A stretch of DNA of 11,256 nucleotides from Euryarchaeota archaeon UBA175 (GTDB lineage: Archaea; Thermoplasmatota; Poseidoniia; Poseidoniales; Thalassarchaeaceae), in NCBI GenBank assembly GCA_002497895.1, contig DAFD01000063.1:12375-23630 (forward strand). Reading direction: 5' to 3'. A model generated the notes under the pieces. The model made no database searches. It was given only the letters and a program-made list of their open reading frames with translations, and was not told where the DNA came from. Each line of letters starts with the position of its first letter. Within the stretch, counting starts at the first letter, position 1. This document shows positions 6,328 through 11,256 of the stretch, one piece after another. A program made the position numbers and the translations under genes.

Positions 6328-7620
6328 TCATAGGACGCTCTCATACGGTGAGCGGTCAATTCCAGGCGGTAGAGTCGCGTCGATGCCAATCTTGCTAGTC
6401 AGGCCGTCCGCTCCTCTACTCGGATCGAGACTCGAGCCTTTCTGACCCGAGAGAATTACTGTATCCTTGTCTGGTTGCCATCGAGTCATCAATGCCCATT
6501 CGACCCGAACAGGATTAGAACAATCGATGTCGCTGTTGACGACGGTCACTTGTTTCATAGAGCGATGACCGTCGAGTGCCGCGTGAATCGCTTTCACACC
6601 ATCTCCTTCAATCACTGGTTCGATTGCTACGACAGCCGAAAGCCAACCGCTACCTCCGTCGGTCATGTAGACATCTGTACATGGGACTACGGCGTTGACT
6701 GCTGCCTTGATGGTCGGTGCGCGAGGAAGGCCCATGAGAGTTCTATGTTCGACCTCAGCGGGAATTAATGCGTGGAAGATGGGTGAATTTCTGTGGTGTA
6801 CTGAATCGTATTCGATTACTGCTTCTTGTCGTACGTCGTCGACTGTTCCTGTAATGTCGACGTATGGGCCTTCGTCATCATCGTCCAAAGTGATGCGGGC
6901 ACACATTGCATATTCTGCATCTGCGGGTACTTGGATTCCATTTGAAAGAGTAACGAGCTTGAGTGGCGTTCCGTGAAGGCGCTCGTGGAGGGCGGCAGCG
7001 ACACTTAGTTCATCGAGGTCGTAAGTGAATGACATAGCCGCCGCCAGTAGAACAGTCGCATCGGCGCCATTGACTACCGCGATATTGACCTCATCACCAT
7101 TCGCTCGCGCCTTGTCGGTAATAGTTCGCAGGTGACGTGGAACGAAGCGTGCGACGCAGTGGTTCGCGTCTCGGAGGAATTGTCGATGGTAGGACATATT
7201 TCGGACTCCATCATATTCTGCGATTATGACGGAGGCTGATTGGTATCTCCCGCGATCTTCACGATAATGCCAAGGGATGGGCAGTGCATTCAGGTCAACC
7301 TCATCCTGTGTATTCTCCAAAACTTGAGCGAAGGATGCATCAACAATTTCCGGTTTAGACGGGTTTTCCATAGCCCAGGCGAGTATGTCGATGAGTTCTC
7401 CTGGTGTAACTTCGAACAATGAGCATAAACGGTCGCGTGCTAGTACATTGATGGCAGAACGATGACCGGGAGCCTCAGTTATCGAATTGAACATTACAGG
7501 GGCATGGGAGGTTGCGGTGGAATGATCTAACATACCATGTTCAACGCTGATTTCCTCATTTACTTCAGCGACGCTATCAACCAAATCCCTGAAGGCCATG
7601 TGGTCAACCCGTTGCGTCAT
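6328..7620 (-). CDS. UbiD-family decarboxylase, probable anhydromevalonate phosphate decarboxylase
   Basis: UbiD enzymes use prenylated FMN (supplied by UbiX) to decarboxylate unsaturated acids. The 430-residue length is standard. Landmarks include the cofactor-binding stretch SASVIIAEYDGVRN at 128-141, with N141 and R146 spaced like the Fdc1 Asn/Arg pair. EGPYVDITGTVDDVR follows at 250-264, holding the acidic pair E250 and D255, then HHRNSPIFHALIP at 275-287 and EH at 291-292. The C-terminal signature TRWQPDKD...SSLDP...TSKIGIDAT lies at 379-416. The VDITGT/HRxxPIFHALxP pattern is that of the archaeal UbiD clade containing anhydromevalonate phosphate decarboxylase, an enzyme of the modified mevalonate route to isoprenoid lipids; the clade call is from memory of motifs. 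The start has no obvious SD, and an in-frame stop lies about 36 bp upstream with no alternative start between. Confidence 0.85.
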   Translation of the reverse strand: MTQRVDHMAFRDLVDSVAEVNEEISVEHGMLDHSTATSHAPVMFNSITEAPGHRSAINVLARDRLCSLFEVTPGELIDILAWAMENPSKPEIVDASFAQVLENTQDEVDLNALPIPWHYREDRGRYQSASVIIAEYDGVRNMSYHRQFLRDANHCVARFVPRHLRTITDKARANGDEVNIAVVNGADATVLLAAAMSFTYDLDELSVAAALHERLHGTPLKLVTLSNGIQVPADAEYAMCARITLDDDDEGPYVDITGTVDDVRQEAVIEYDSVHHRNSPIFHALIPAEVEHRTLMGLPRAPTIKAAVNAVVPCTDVYMTDGGSGWLSAVVAIEPVIEGDGVKAIHAALDGHRSMKQVTVVNSDIDCSNPVRVEWALMTRWQPDKDTVILSGQKGSSLDPSRGADGLTSKIGIDATLPPGIDRSPYESVL

Positions 7621-7658
7621 CTGTTTGAATGTTGGCGAGAGAGGAGCAGTGCCTCACA

Positions 7659-7671
7659 TCACCTACGGTGA
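7659..7671. repeat. Short dyad TCACC-TAC-GGTGA between divergent promoters
   Basis: Perfect 5-bp inverted arms TCACC and GGTGA are separated by 3 bp. The dyad lies where transcription of the minus-strand ubiD-like gene would start if the TATA-like box is used in that direction, so it could be an operator. Arms this short can arise by chance. Confidence 0.35.
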
Positions 7672-7683
7672 GTCCGTCACGCT

Positions 7684-7691
7684 CTTATATG
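7684..7691. promoter_or_regulatory. TATA-like element in divergent ubiD/rps12 spacer
   Basis: CTTATATG is the only clearly AT-rich hexamer in the 110-bp gap between the divergent ubiD-like and rps12 genes. Read on the plus strand it sits about 43 bp before the S12 start, so transcription from about 25 bp downstream would give a short leader of roughly 18 nt including the SD. Read on the minus strand (CATATAAG) it would give a leader of about 40 nt for the ubiD-like gene. The element is nearly symmetrical, so one box could serve both directions. No clear purine-rich BRE can be fixed on either side; the right flank is a run of Gs. This is inference from spacing only. Confidence 0.45.
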
Positions 7692-7718
7692 GGGGGTAGG
7701 TCGGCGGGGCGTTCCTTC

Positions 7719-7726
7719 GAGGTGAT
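7719..7726 (+). promoter_or_regulatory. Shine-Dalgarno GAGGTGAT that decides the S12 start
   Basis: GAGGTGAT matches the anti-SD at the 3' end of archaeal 16S rRNA. It lies 4 nt before the TTG at 7731 but overlaps the in-frame ATG at 7725 itself. A ribosome positioned by this SD would therefore start at the TTG. The protein begun there, [10 protein letters not shown], is the usual archaeal S12 N-terminus, so sequence conservation and spacing agree. Confidence 0.75.
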
Positions 7727-7730
7727 GTGT

Positions 7731-8171
7731 TTGGGTCGTGGTTTGTTCTCTGGACCAAAGATGAAGAAGGACCGCAAGCGGTTTCGCTGGAATGAGCGGA
7801 AATTCAAGAGTCGAGAGACCAAAAGGCGCCAAGGTGGAATCCTCAAGCACGATCCACTTCGCGGTTCTACTCAAGCCAAGGGAATTGTCATTGAGAAGGT
7901 TGGAATTGAGGCTAAGCAGCCTAATTCAGGTATTCGTAAGGCAGTAAAAATTTCACTGATTCGCACAGGTAACAAACTCACTGCCTTCGCACCAGGTGAT
8001 GGTGCAATTTCATTCATTGATGAGCACGACGAGGTTCTCGTCGAGGGTATCGGAGGACGCATGGGTCGTTCATATGGTGACCTTCCTGGTGTTCGATTCA
8101 AGGTCATCAAGGTCAACGGAGTATCTCTAGATGAGATGGTCAGAGGCCGAAAAGAGAAGCCAATCAGGTGA
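7731..8171 (+). CDS. rps12: 30S ribosomal protein S12 (archaeal type, TTG start)
   Basis: S12 (uS12) sits at the decoding centre of the small subunit and helps monitor codon-anticodon pairing. From the TTG the protein has 146 residues, in the archaeal range. Family landmarks are MGRGLF at 1-6, KKDRKRFRW at 12-20, the highly conserved [11 protein letters not shown] at 60-70 (decoding loop PNS at 64-66), [17 protein letters not shown] at 86-102 and [18 protein letters not shown] at 116-133. It ends in RGRKEKPIR. Earlier in-frame TTG and ATG codons (7629, 7689, 7725) would add residues with no family match, and the SD at 7719-7726 points to the TTG. It leads the S12-S7-EF-2 cluster. The nusA-like and RNA polymerase genes that precede it in many archaea are replaced here by a divergent ubiD-like gene. 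Confidence 0.93.
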   Translation: MGRGLFSGPKMKKDRKRFRWNERKFKSRETKRRQGGILKHDPLRGSTQAKGIVIEKVGIEAKQPNSGIRKAVKISLIRTGNKLTAFAPGDGAISFIDEHDEVLVEGIGGRMGRSYGDLPGVRFKVIKVNGVSLDEMVRGRKEKPIR

Positions 8172-8176
8172 GCATC

Positions 8177-8785
8177 ATGTCGGAAACGGAAGAAGTTCAA
8201 CAGGAAGCCCCGATCGCGGGTATCGGCACTATGGTCTTTGGAAAGTGGGATGCTTCCGAGGTTGTTTGCGACGATCCTGGTCTTGCACCTTACATCAACC
8301 TCACAACAATCGGCACCCCACACAGCGGTGGTCGTCACGCCAATGCTTGGTTCGGAAAGGCGAAACTTTCTGTCATCGAACGATTCATCAACAATCTGAT
8401 GCGATCTGGAAAGTTTAGCGGTAAGAAGCAGCATTGTGCTAAAGCCTTCGAGGCAGCTCTCGATAATATCTCCGAGCGCACTGGCGAGAATCCACTTCAG
8501 CACTTCATCAACGCAATTGTTCACTCCGCTCCTTGTGAGGAGACAACTCGCATCAAGTTCGGTGCAGTCAGTCAGCCAAAAGCAGTTGATTCCTCTCCAA
8601 GCCGCCGTCTCGATGTGGCACTACGTAATCTCTCCAAGGGTTGCGCCTCCGCTACTGCAAAGAGCACCCGCACACTGACTCAGGGAATCACTTCCGAGCT
8701 CAATAAGGCGGCTGCTGGTGACGTCGCTTCTTTCGCAGTCGGCAAGAAGGATGAGATTGAGCGCATCGCTGCTTCAGCACGCTGA
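8177..8785 (+). CDS. rps7: 30S ribosomal protein S7
   Basis: S7 (uS7) binds the 3' major domain of 16S rRNA, nucleates head assembly and contacts the E-site tRNA. The 202-residue product is within the archaeal range (about 190-215) and carries the archaeal N-terminal extension. Conserved blocks are KLSVIERFINNLMRSGKFSG at 63-82, NPLQHFINAIVHSAPCEETT at 105-124, and the S7 signature region KFGAVSQPKAVDSSPSRRLD at 127-146. The C-terminus ends in KKDEIERIAASAR, as in archaeal relatives. The ATG at 8177 is preceded by GGTGA (8167-8171), which includes the S12 stop, with 5-nt spacing. A GTG at 8168 is in frame but overlaps that SD. Spacing to S12 is 5 bp, so they are co-translated; EF-2 follows after an unusually structured 114-bp gap. 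Confidence 0.95.
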   Translation: MSETEEVQQEAPIAGIGTMVFGKWDASEVVCDDPGLAPYINLTTIGTPHSGGRHANAWFGKAKLSVIERFINNLMRSGKFSGKKQHCAKAFEAALDNISERTGENPLQHFINAIVHSAPCEETTRIKFGAVSQPKAVDSSPSRRLDVALRNLSKGCASATAKSTRTLTQGITSELNKAAAGDVASFAVGKKDEIERIAASAR

Positions 8786-8786
8786 T

Positions 8787-8818
8787 ATTCAGCATCTCGA
8801 CTTTGAGATCATCTGAAT
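8787..8818 (+). terminator. Stem-loop directly after rps7
   Basis: An imperfect hairpin begins one base after the S7 stop. The outer arms are ATTCAG (8787-8792) and CTGAAT (8813-8818). The inner arms are ATCTC (8794-8798) and GAGAT (8805-8809), with a 1x3 bulge and a 6-nt loop. It is placed like a transcript 3'-end or processing structure for the S12-S7 message. There is no following T-tract, which archaeal terminators usually have, so it may instead slow or process transcription rather than end it. Confidence 0.5.
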
Positions 8819-8827
8819 CGACAACAC

Positions 8828-8848
8828 TTGTATCACGTAGTGATACAA
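8828..8848. promoter_or_regulatory. Perfect 9-bp inverted repeat upstream of EF-2
   Basis: The arms TTGTATCAC (8828-8836) and GTGATACAA (8840-8848) are perfectly complementary, with a 3-bp centre GTA. The dyad lies 5 bp upstream of the TATA-like CTTTATGA and 52 bp before the EF-2 ATG. That place and symmetry fit a homodimeric regulator's operator. It could also fold as an RNA hairpin with a 3-nt loop if read through from S7. The binding protein cannot be named. Confidence 0.6.
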
Positions 8849-8852
8849 TCGG

Positions 8853-8860
8853 CTTTATGA
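8853..8860 (+). promoter_or_regulatory. TATA-like box for EF-2
   Basis: CTTTATGA lies about 43 bp before the EF-2 start, which would place initiation near 8880-8885 and give a short leader carrying the SD GAGGTT (8888-8893). The match to the archaeal TATA consensus is partial. The inverted repeat immediately upstream makes a separate EF-2 promoter more plausible. Confidence 0.45.
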
Positions 8861-8899
8861 ACCAAAGTCAGGTCGCCGGGCCAACCAGAGGTTGAGAGA

Positions 8900-11161
8900 A
8901 TGGGCCGTAAGGAAGACAACATCGCAAGAGCGACCGAAGTCATGCACACTCGAGAGCGAATTCGCAATCTTGCTATTGCTGCTCACATTGACCATGGTAA
9001 GACCACGTTATCAGACAATTTGATTGCAGGCGCAGGAATGATGTCCGAGGATCTTGCGGGTAAATCTCGTGTCCTCGACTTCGATGAGCAAGAGAGCGCT
9101 CGTGGTATCACAATCAACGCAGCGAGCGCTTCTATGGTTCACGCTATTCAGGAAGAAGTTGATGGCAACCTTGTCTGGGAGGACACGGAAAAAACCAAGC
9201 CGAAGACGAATGATTACCTGATTAATCTCATTGATACACCCGGTCACGTCGACTTCGGCGGAGACGTTACTCGAGCTATGCGTGCTGTGGATGGATGTAT
9301 CATCCTCGCTTGTGCAGTCGAAGGAACCATGCCTCAGACTGAGACTGTGGTTCGCCAGGCTCTGAAAGAGAAGGTCCGCCCCGTTCTTTTCATCAACAAG
9401 GTTGACCGCTTGATTAACGAATTGCAAATCGATGGACCAGAGATGATGCAGCGTTTTGAAAAGATCATCCTCAAGGTCAACAAACTAATCCAAACCTTCG
9501 CTCCTCCAGAAGTCGCAAAGGATTGGCAAGTCAGTGTTGCTGCCGGAACTGTTGCATTCGGTTCTGCGTACTATAATTGGGGAATGTCCATTCCTTACAT
9601 GAACAGGACCGGCCTGAACTTCAAAGATATCTTTGAACACTGCGCTAATGACGACCAGAAGGCTCTTTCAAAGAAGGCTCCAGTTCACGAGGTTCTTCTC
9701 GACATGGCTGTCCAACAGCTTCCTTCCCCGATCGTGGCACAGAAGTATCGTATCCCGAACATCTGGCAGGGTGATCTTGAGACAATTGAGGGCAAGGCGA
9801 TGCTTGAGTGTGATTCCGATGGGCCTCTATCTTTGATGATTACAAAAATTTGGATGGACCCTCACGCAGGAGAGGTTGCTGTCGGCCGAGTCTATTCTGG
9901 CTCTATCAAACACGGTGAATCTCTCTGGGCTATCGGTGCGGGTAAGCCTGAGCGAGTTCAGCAAGTCAGTATGATGGTTGGCAGTGACCGAATTCAAGTT
10001 TCACATGTCAGTGCTGGAAACATCGCCGCAATAACCGGAATTCGTAGTGCTGCAGCCGGTGTCACAGTCGCTCGAGAAAAGGATGCAGAACCATTCGAGG
10101 CAATCCGTCACTACTCCGAACCAGTCGTTACCGTTGCTGTCGAACCGAAGGCAATGAAAGATCTCCCGAAGTTTATCGACGCTTTGCGTGGATTGGCTAA
10201 GGCAGACGCATCTCTACAAGTTTCCACCAATGCTGAGACAGGTGAGGCTTTGCTCGCTGGAATGGGCGAGTTGCACCTTGAAATCACAGTTTATCGCCTC
10301 GAAGAGGAACAGGGAATCAAGGTCAAGGTCAGCGAACCAATTGTTGTATATCGTGAGTGCATTGAATCGAATAATGATGGACGAGCATTCGAAGGCAAGT
10401 CCCCTAACCGTCACAATAGATTCTACATCGAGGCTGAGCCACTCCCAACTGATGTCATCCAAGCTCTACGCGAGGGTCATTTCGGCGACGGTACTGTCCG
10501 CAACAAGGACTCGAAGGCCGTTGGGGACAAGTTCGCTGAATTCGGATTGGAGAAGAATTTGATGCGCAAGATCTACGCAATCAATGGTACAAACGTCCTG
10601 GTGAATGATACAAAGGGTATCCAGAACCTACACGAAACTCGTGAACTCATAATTGAGGGCTTCAATGAAGTCTGCAAGAAGGGCCCTCTCGCTGAGGAGC
10701 CGCTAATGGGAGTCATGATGCGACTGGTCGACGCAAAGTTGCACGAAGATGCAATCCACCGTGGTCCTGCTCAGACTATTCCAGCGGTCCGTAACGCTTG
10801 CCGTGGTGCACTAATCCGCTCTCGTCCAGTAGTTCTCGAGCCAATGCAGAATATTCGCATTGACGCCCCTAACGACGTCATTGGTGGCGTTACCCGCGAG
10901 GTAACCACACGCCGTGGTGTCATTGAGGACATGCCAGTAGATGGTGGCACAGCCTCAGTCATCGGAAAGATGCCTGTTGCAGAGACATTCGGATTTTCCA
11001 ACGATATTCGCGCAGCTAGCCAGGGTCGTGCAGTCTGGAACACTGAGAACGCCGGATTCGAGATTTTGCCTATGGCCCTTCTTGAGAAGACAGTCGGAGA
11101 AATCCGTGAGCGTAAGGGCTTGAAGCCAGAGATCCCCGGTGAAGCTTACTACCTAGATTGA
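8900..11161 (+). CDS. fusA: Translation elongation factor EF-2 (aEF-2)
   Basis: EF-2 is the GTPase that drives tRNA-mRNA translocation on the ribosome. The 753-residue protein shows G1 AHIDHGKT at 28-35, the switch I region ESARGIT at 65-71, G3 DTPGH at 112-116 and G4 NKVD at 166-169, then domains II-V. The domain III motif GELHLEITVYRLEE starts near 455. In domain IV, LHEDAIHRGPAQ contains H620, which matches the histidine converted to diphthamide in archaea and eukaryotes. The ATG has an SD GAGGTT six bases upstream. The protein is about 15-20 residues longer than typical archaeal EF-2, mainly because of an acidic/lysine-rich insertion at about 83-104, before YLINLIDTPGH. The gene follows S12-S7 as in many archaea, but the gap suggests its own promoter. 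No EF-1A start is visible before the window ends. Confidence 0.97.
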   Translation: MGRKEDNIARATEVMHTRERIRNLAIAAHIDHGKTTLSDNLIAGAGMMSEDLAGKSRVLDFDEQESARGITINAASASMVHAIQEEVDGNLVWEDTEKTKPKTNDYLINLIDTPGHVDFGGDVTRAMRAVDGCIILACAVEGTMPQTETVVRQALKEKVRPVLFINKVDRLINELQIDGPEMMQRFEKIILKVNKLIQTFAPPEVAKDWQVSVAAGTVAFGSAYYNWGMSIPYMNRTGLNFKDIFEHCANDDQKALSKKAPVHEVLLDMAVQQLPSPIVAQKYRIPNIWQGDLETIEGKAMLECDSDGPLSLMITKIWMDPHAGEVAVGRVYSGSIKHGESLWAIGAGKPERVQQVSMMVGSDRIQVSHVSAGNIAAITGIRSAAAGVTVAREKDAEPFEAIRHYSEPVVTVAVEPKAMKDLPKFIDALRGLAKADASLQVSTNAETGEALLAGMGELHLEITVYRLEEEQGIKVKVSEPIVVYRECIESNNDGRAFEGKSPNRHNRFYIEAEPLPTDVIQALREGHFGDGTVRNKDSKAVGDKFAEFGLEKNLMRKIYAINGTNVLVNDTKGIQNLHETRELIIEGFNEVCKKGPLAEEPLMGVMMRLVDAKLHEDAIHRGPAQTIPAVRNACRGALIRSRPVVLEPMQNIRIDAPNDVIGGVTREVTTRRGVIEDMPVDGGTASVIGKMPVAETFGFSNDIRAASQGRAVWNTENAGFEILPMALLEKTVGEIRERKGLKPEIPGEAYYLD

Positions 11162-11162
11162 T

Positions 11163-11200
11163 TGAGAATACCGCACGCTCTAGAGCGAGGTAATTTCTCA
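11163..11200. repeat. Nested inverted repeats after EF-2
   Basis: A 12-bp perfect palindrome CGCTCTAGAGCG (11176-11187) is framed by TGAGAA (11163-11168) and TTCTCA (11195-11200), with exactly 7 bases between palindrome and arm on each side. It starts just after the EF-2 stop, so it could be a 3'-end hairpin or an operator for the next gene. The T-rich TAATTTCT on the right is short for a terminator. Confidence 0.45.
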
Positions 11201-11226
11201 TCGGAAGATTGTCTTAGTTGATTCTA

Positions 11227-11253
11227 ACGAGCTGAAAATCAGTCATATCTCGT
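11227..11253. repeat. Second inverted repeat near window end
   Basis: ACGAG (11227-11231) pairs with CTCGT (11249-11253), and inside it CTGA (11232-11235) pairs with TCAG (11239-11242) around AAA. This could be a small folded leader or spacer element before a gene beyond the window. The arms are short and the evidence is weak. No start codon with coding potential follows within the window. Confidence 0.25.
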
Positions 11254-11256
11254 AGA

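Noticed and set aside
7871..8524. A 217-codon open frame on the minus strand over rps12-rps7
   Set aside because: It lies antisense to two conserved ribosomal protein genes and has no recognisable domain.
11162..11256. A tRNA or C/D box RNA in the terminal spacer
   Set aside because: The short hairpins do not form a cloverleaf, there is no T-loop GGTTCGAATCC-like stretch, and no paired C and D boxes with proper spacing are present.
1..11256. CRISPR array, insertion sequence, defence or other mobile system
   Set aside because: No spaced direct repeats, transposase, integrase or terminal inverted repeats are visible, and nearly all the sequence is accounted for by conserved chromosomal genes.

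Overview
The window looks like a chromosomal segment of a euryarchaeon, most likely a marine Thermoplasmatota / Marine Group II (Poseidoniales)-like lineage. The archaeal assignment is firm: it carries exosome subunits Rrp4, Rrp41 and Rrp42, L37Ae, a Pcc1-like protein, prefoldin beta, archaeal-type S12 and S7, and an EF-2 with a diphthamide-site histidine. Shine-Dalgarno-like GGTGA/GAGGTGAT motifs precede many starts. The lineage guess is weaker and rests on moderate GC, compact gene packing and overall protein character.

Layout. (1) Positions 1-4971, plus strand: a tightly packed gene train, rrp4 (5' end cut by the window) - rrp41 - rrp42 - rpl37ae - pcc1-like - pfdB - DHH/DHHA1 phosphoesterase - helical (TPR-like) protein. 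Neighbouring genes overlap or lie 1-17 bp apart. This is the conserved archaeal exosome superoperon, joining 3'-5' RNA decay, the ribosome, a KEOPS (tRNA t6A) subunit and a cotranslational chaperone. The rpoP gene that often sits between rpl37ae and pcc1 is not here. (2) Positions 4935-7620, minus strand: a three-gene unit transcribed ubiD-like decarboxylase - TPR protein - NUDIX hydrolase. It meets the first operon tail to tail with a 37-bp overlap of coding sequence. The UbiD protein belongs by motif to the archaeal clade that includes anhydromevalonate phosphate decarboxylase of the modified mevalonate (isoprenoid lipid) pathway. (3) Positions 7621-7730: a divergent intergenic region with a TATA-like element and a small dyad. 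(4) Positions 7731-11161, plus strand: rps12 - rps7 - EF-2 (fusA), the archaeal 'str' cluster. S12 appears to use a TTG start. The 114-bp gap between S7 and EF-2 holds two successive inverted repeats, one with perfect 9-bp arms, followed by a TATA-like box and an SD, so EF-2 may be separately controlled. (5) Positions 11162-11256: a non-coding tail with more inverted repeats.

Most of the window is conserved information-processing machinery. The parts that need explanation are the two unassigned helical-repeat proteins, the structured S7/EF-2 spacer, the C-terminal extension of L37Ae, an insertion in the EF-2 G domain and the substrate of the UbiD enzyme. I see no mobile element, CRISPR array, tRNA or rRNA, and no convincing new multi-gene system.
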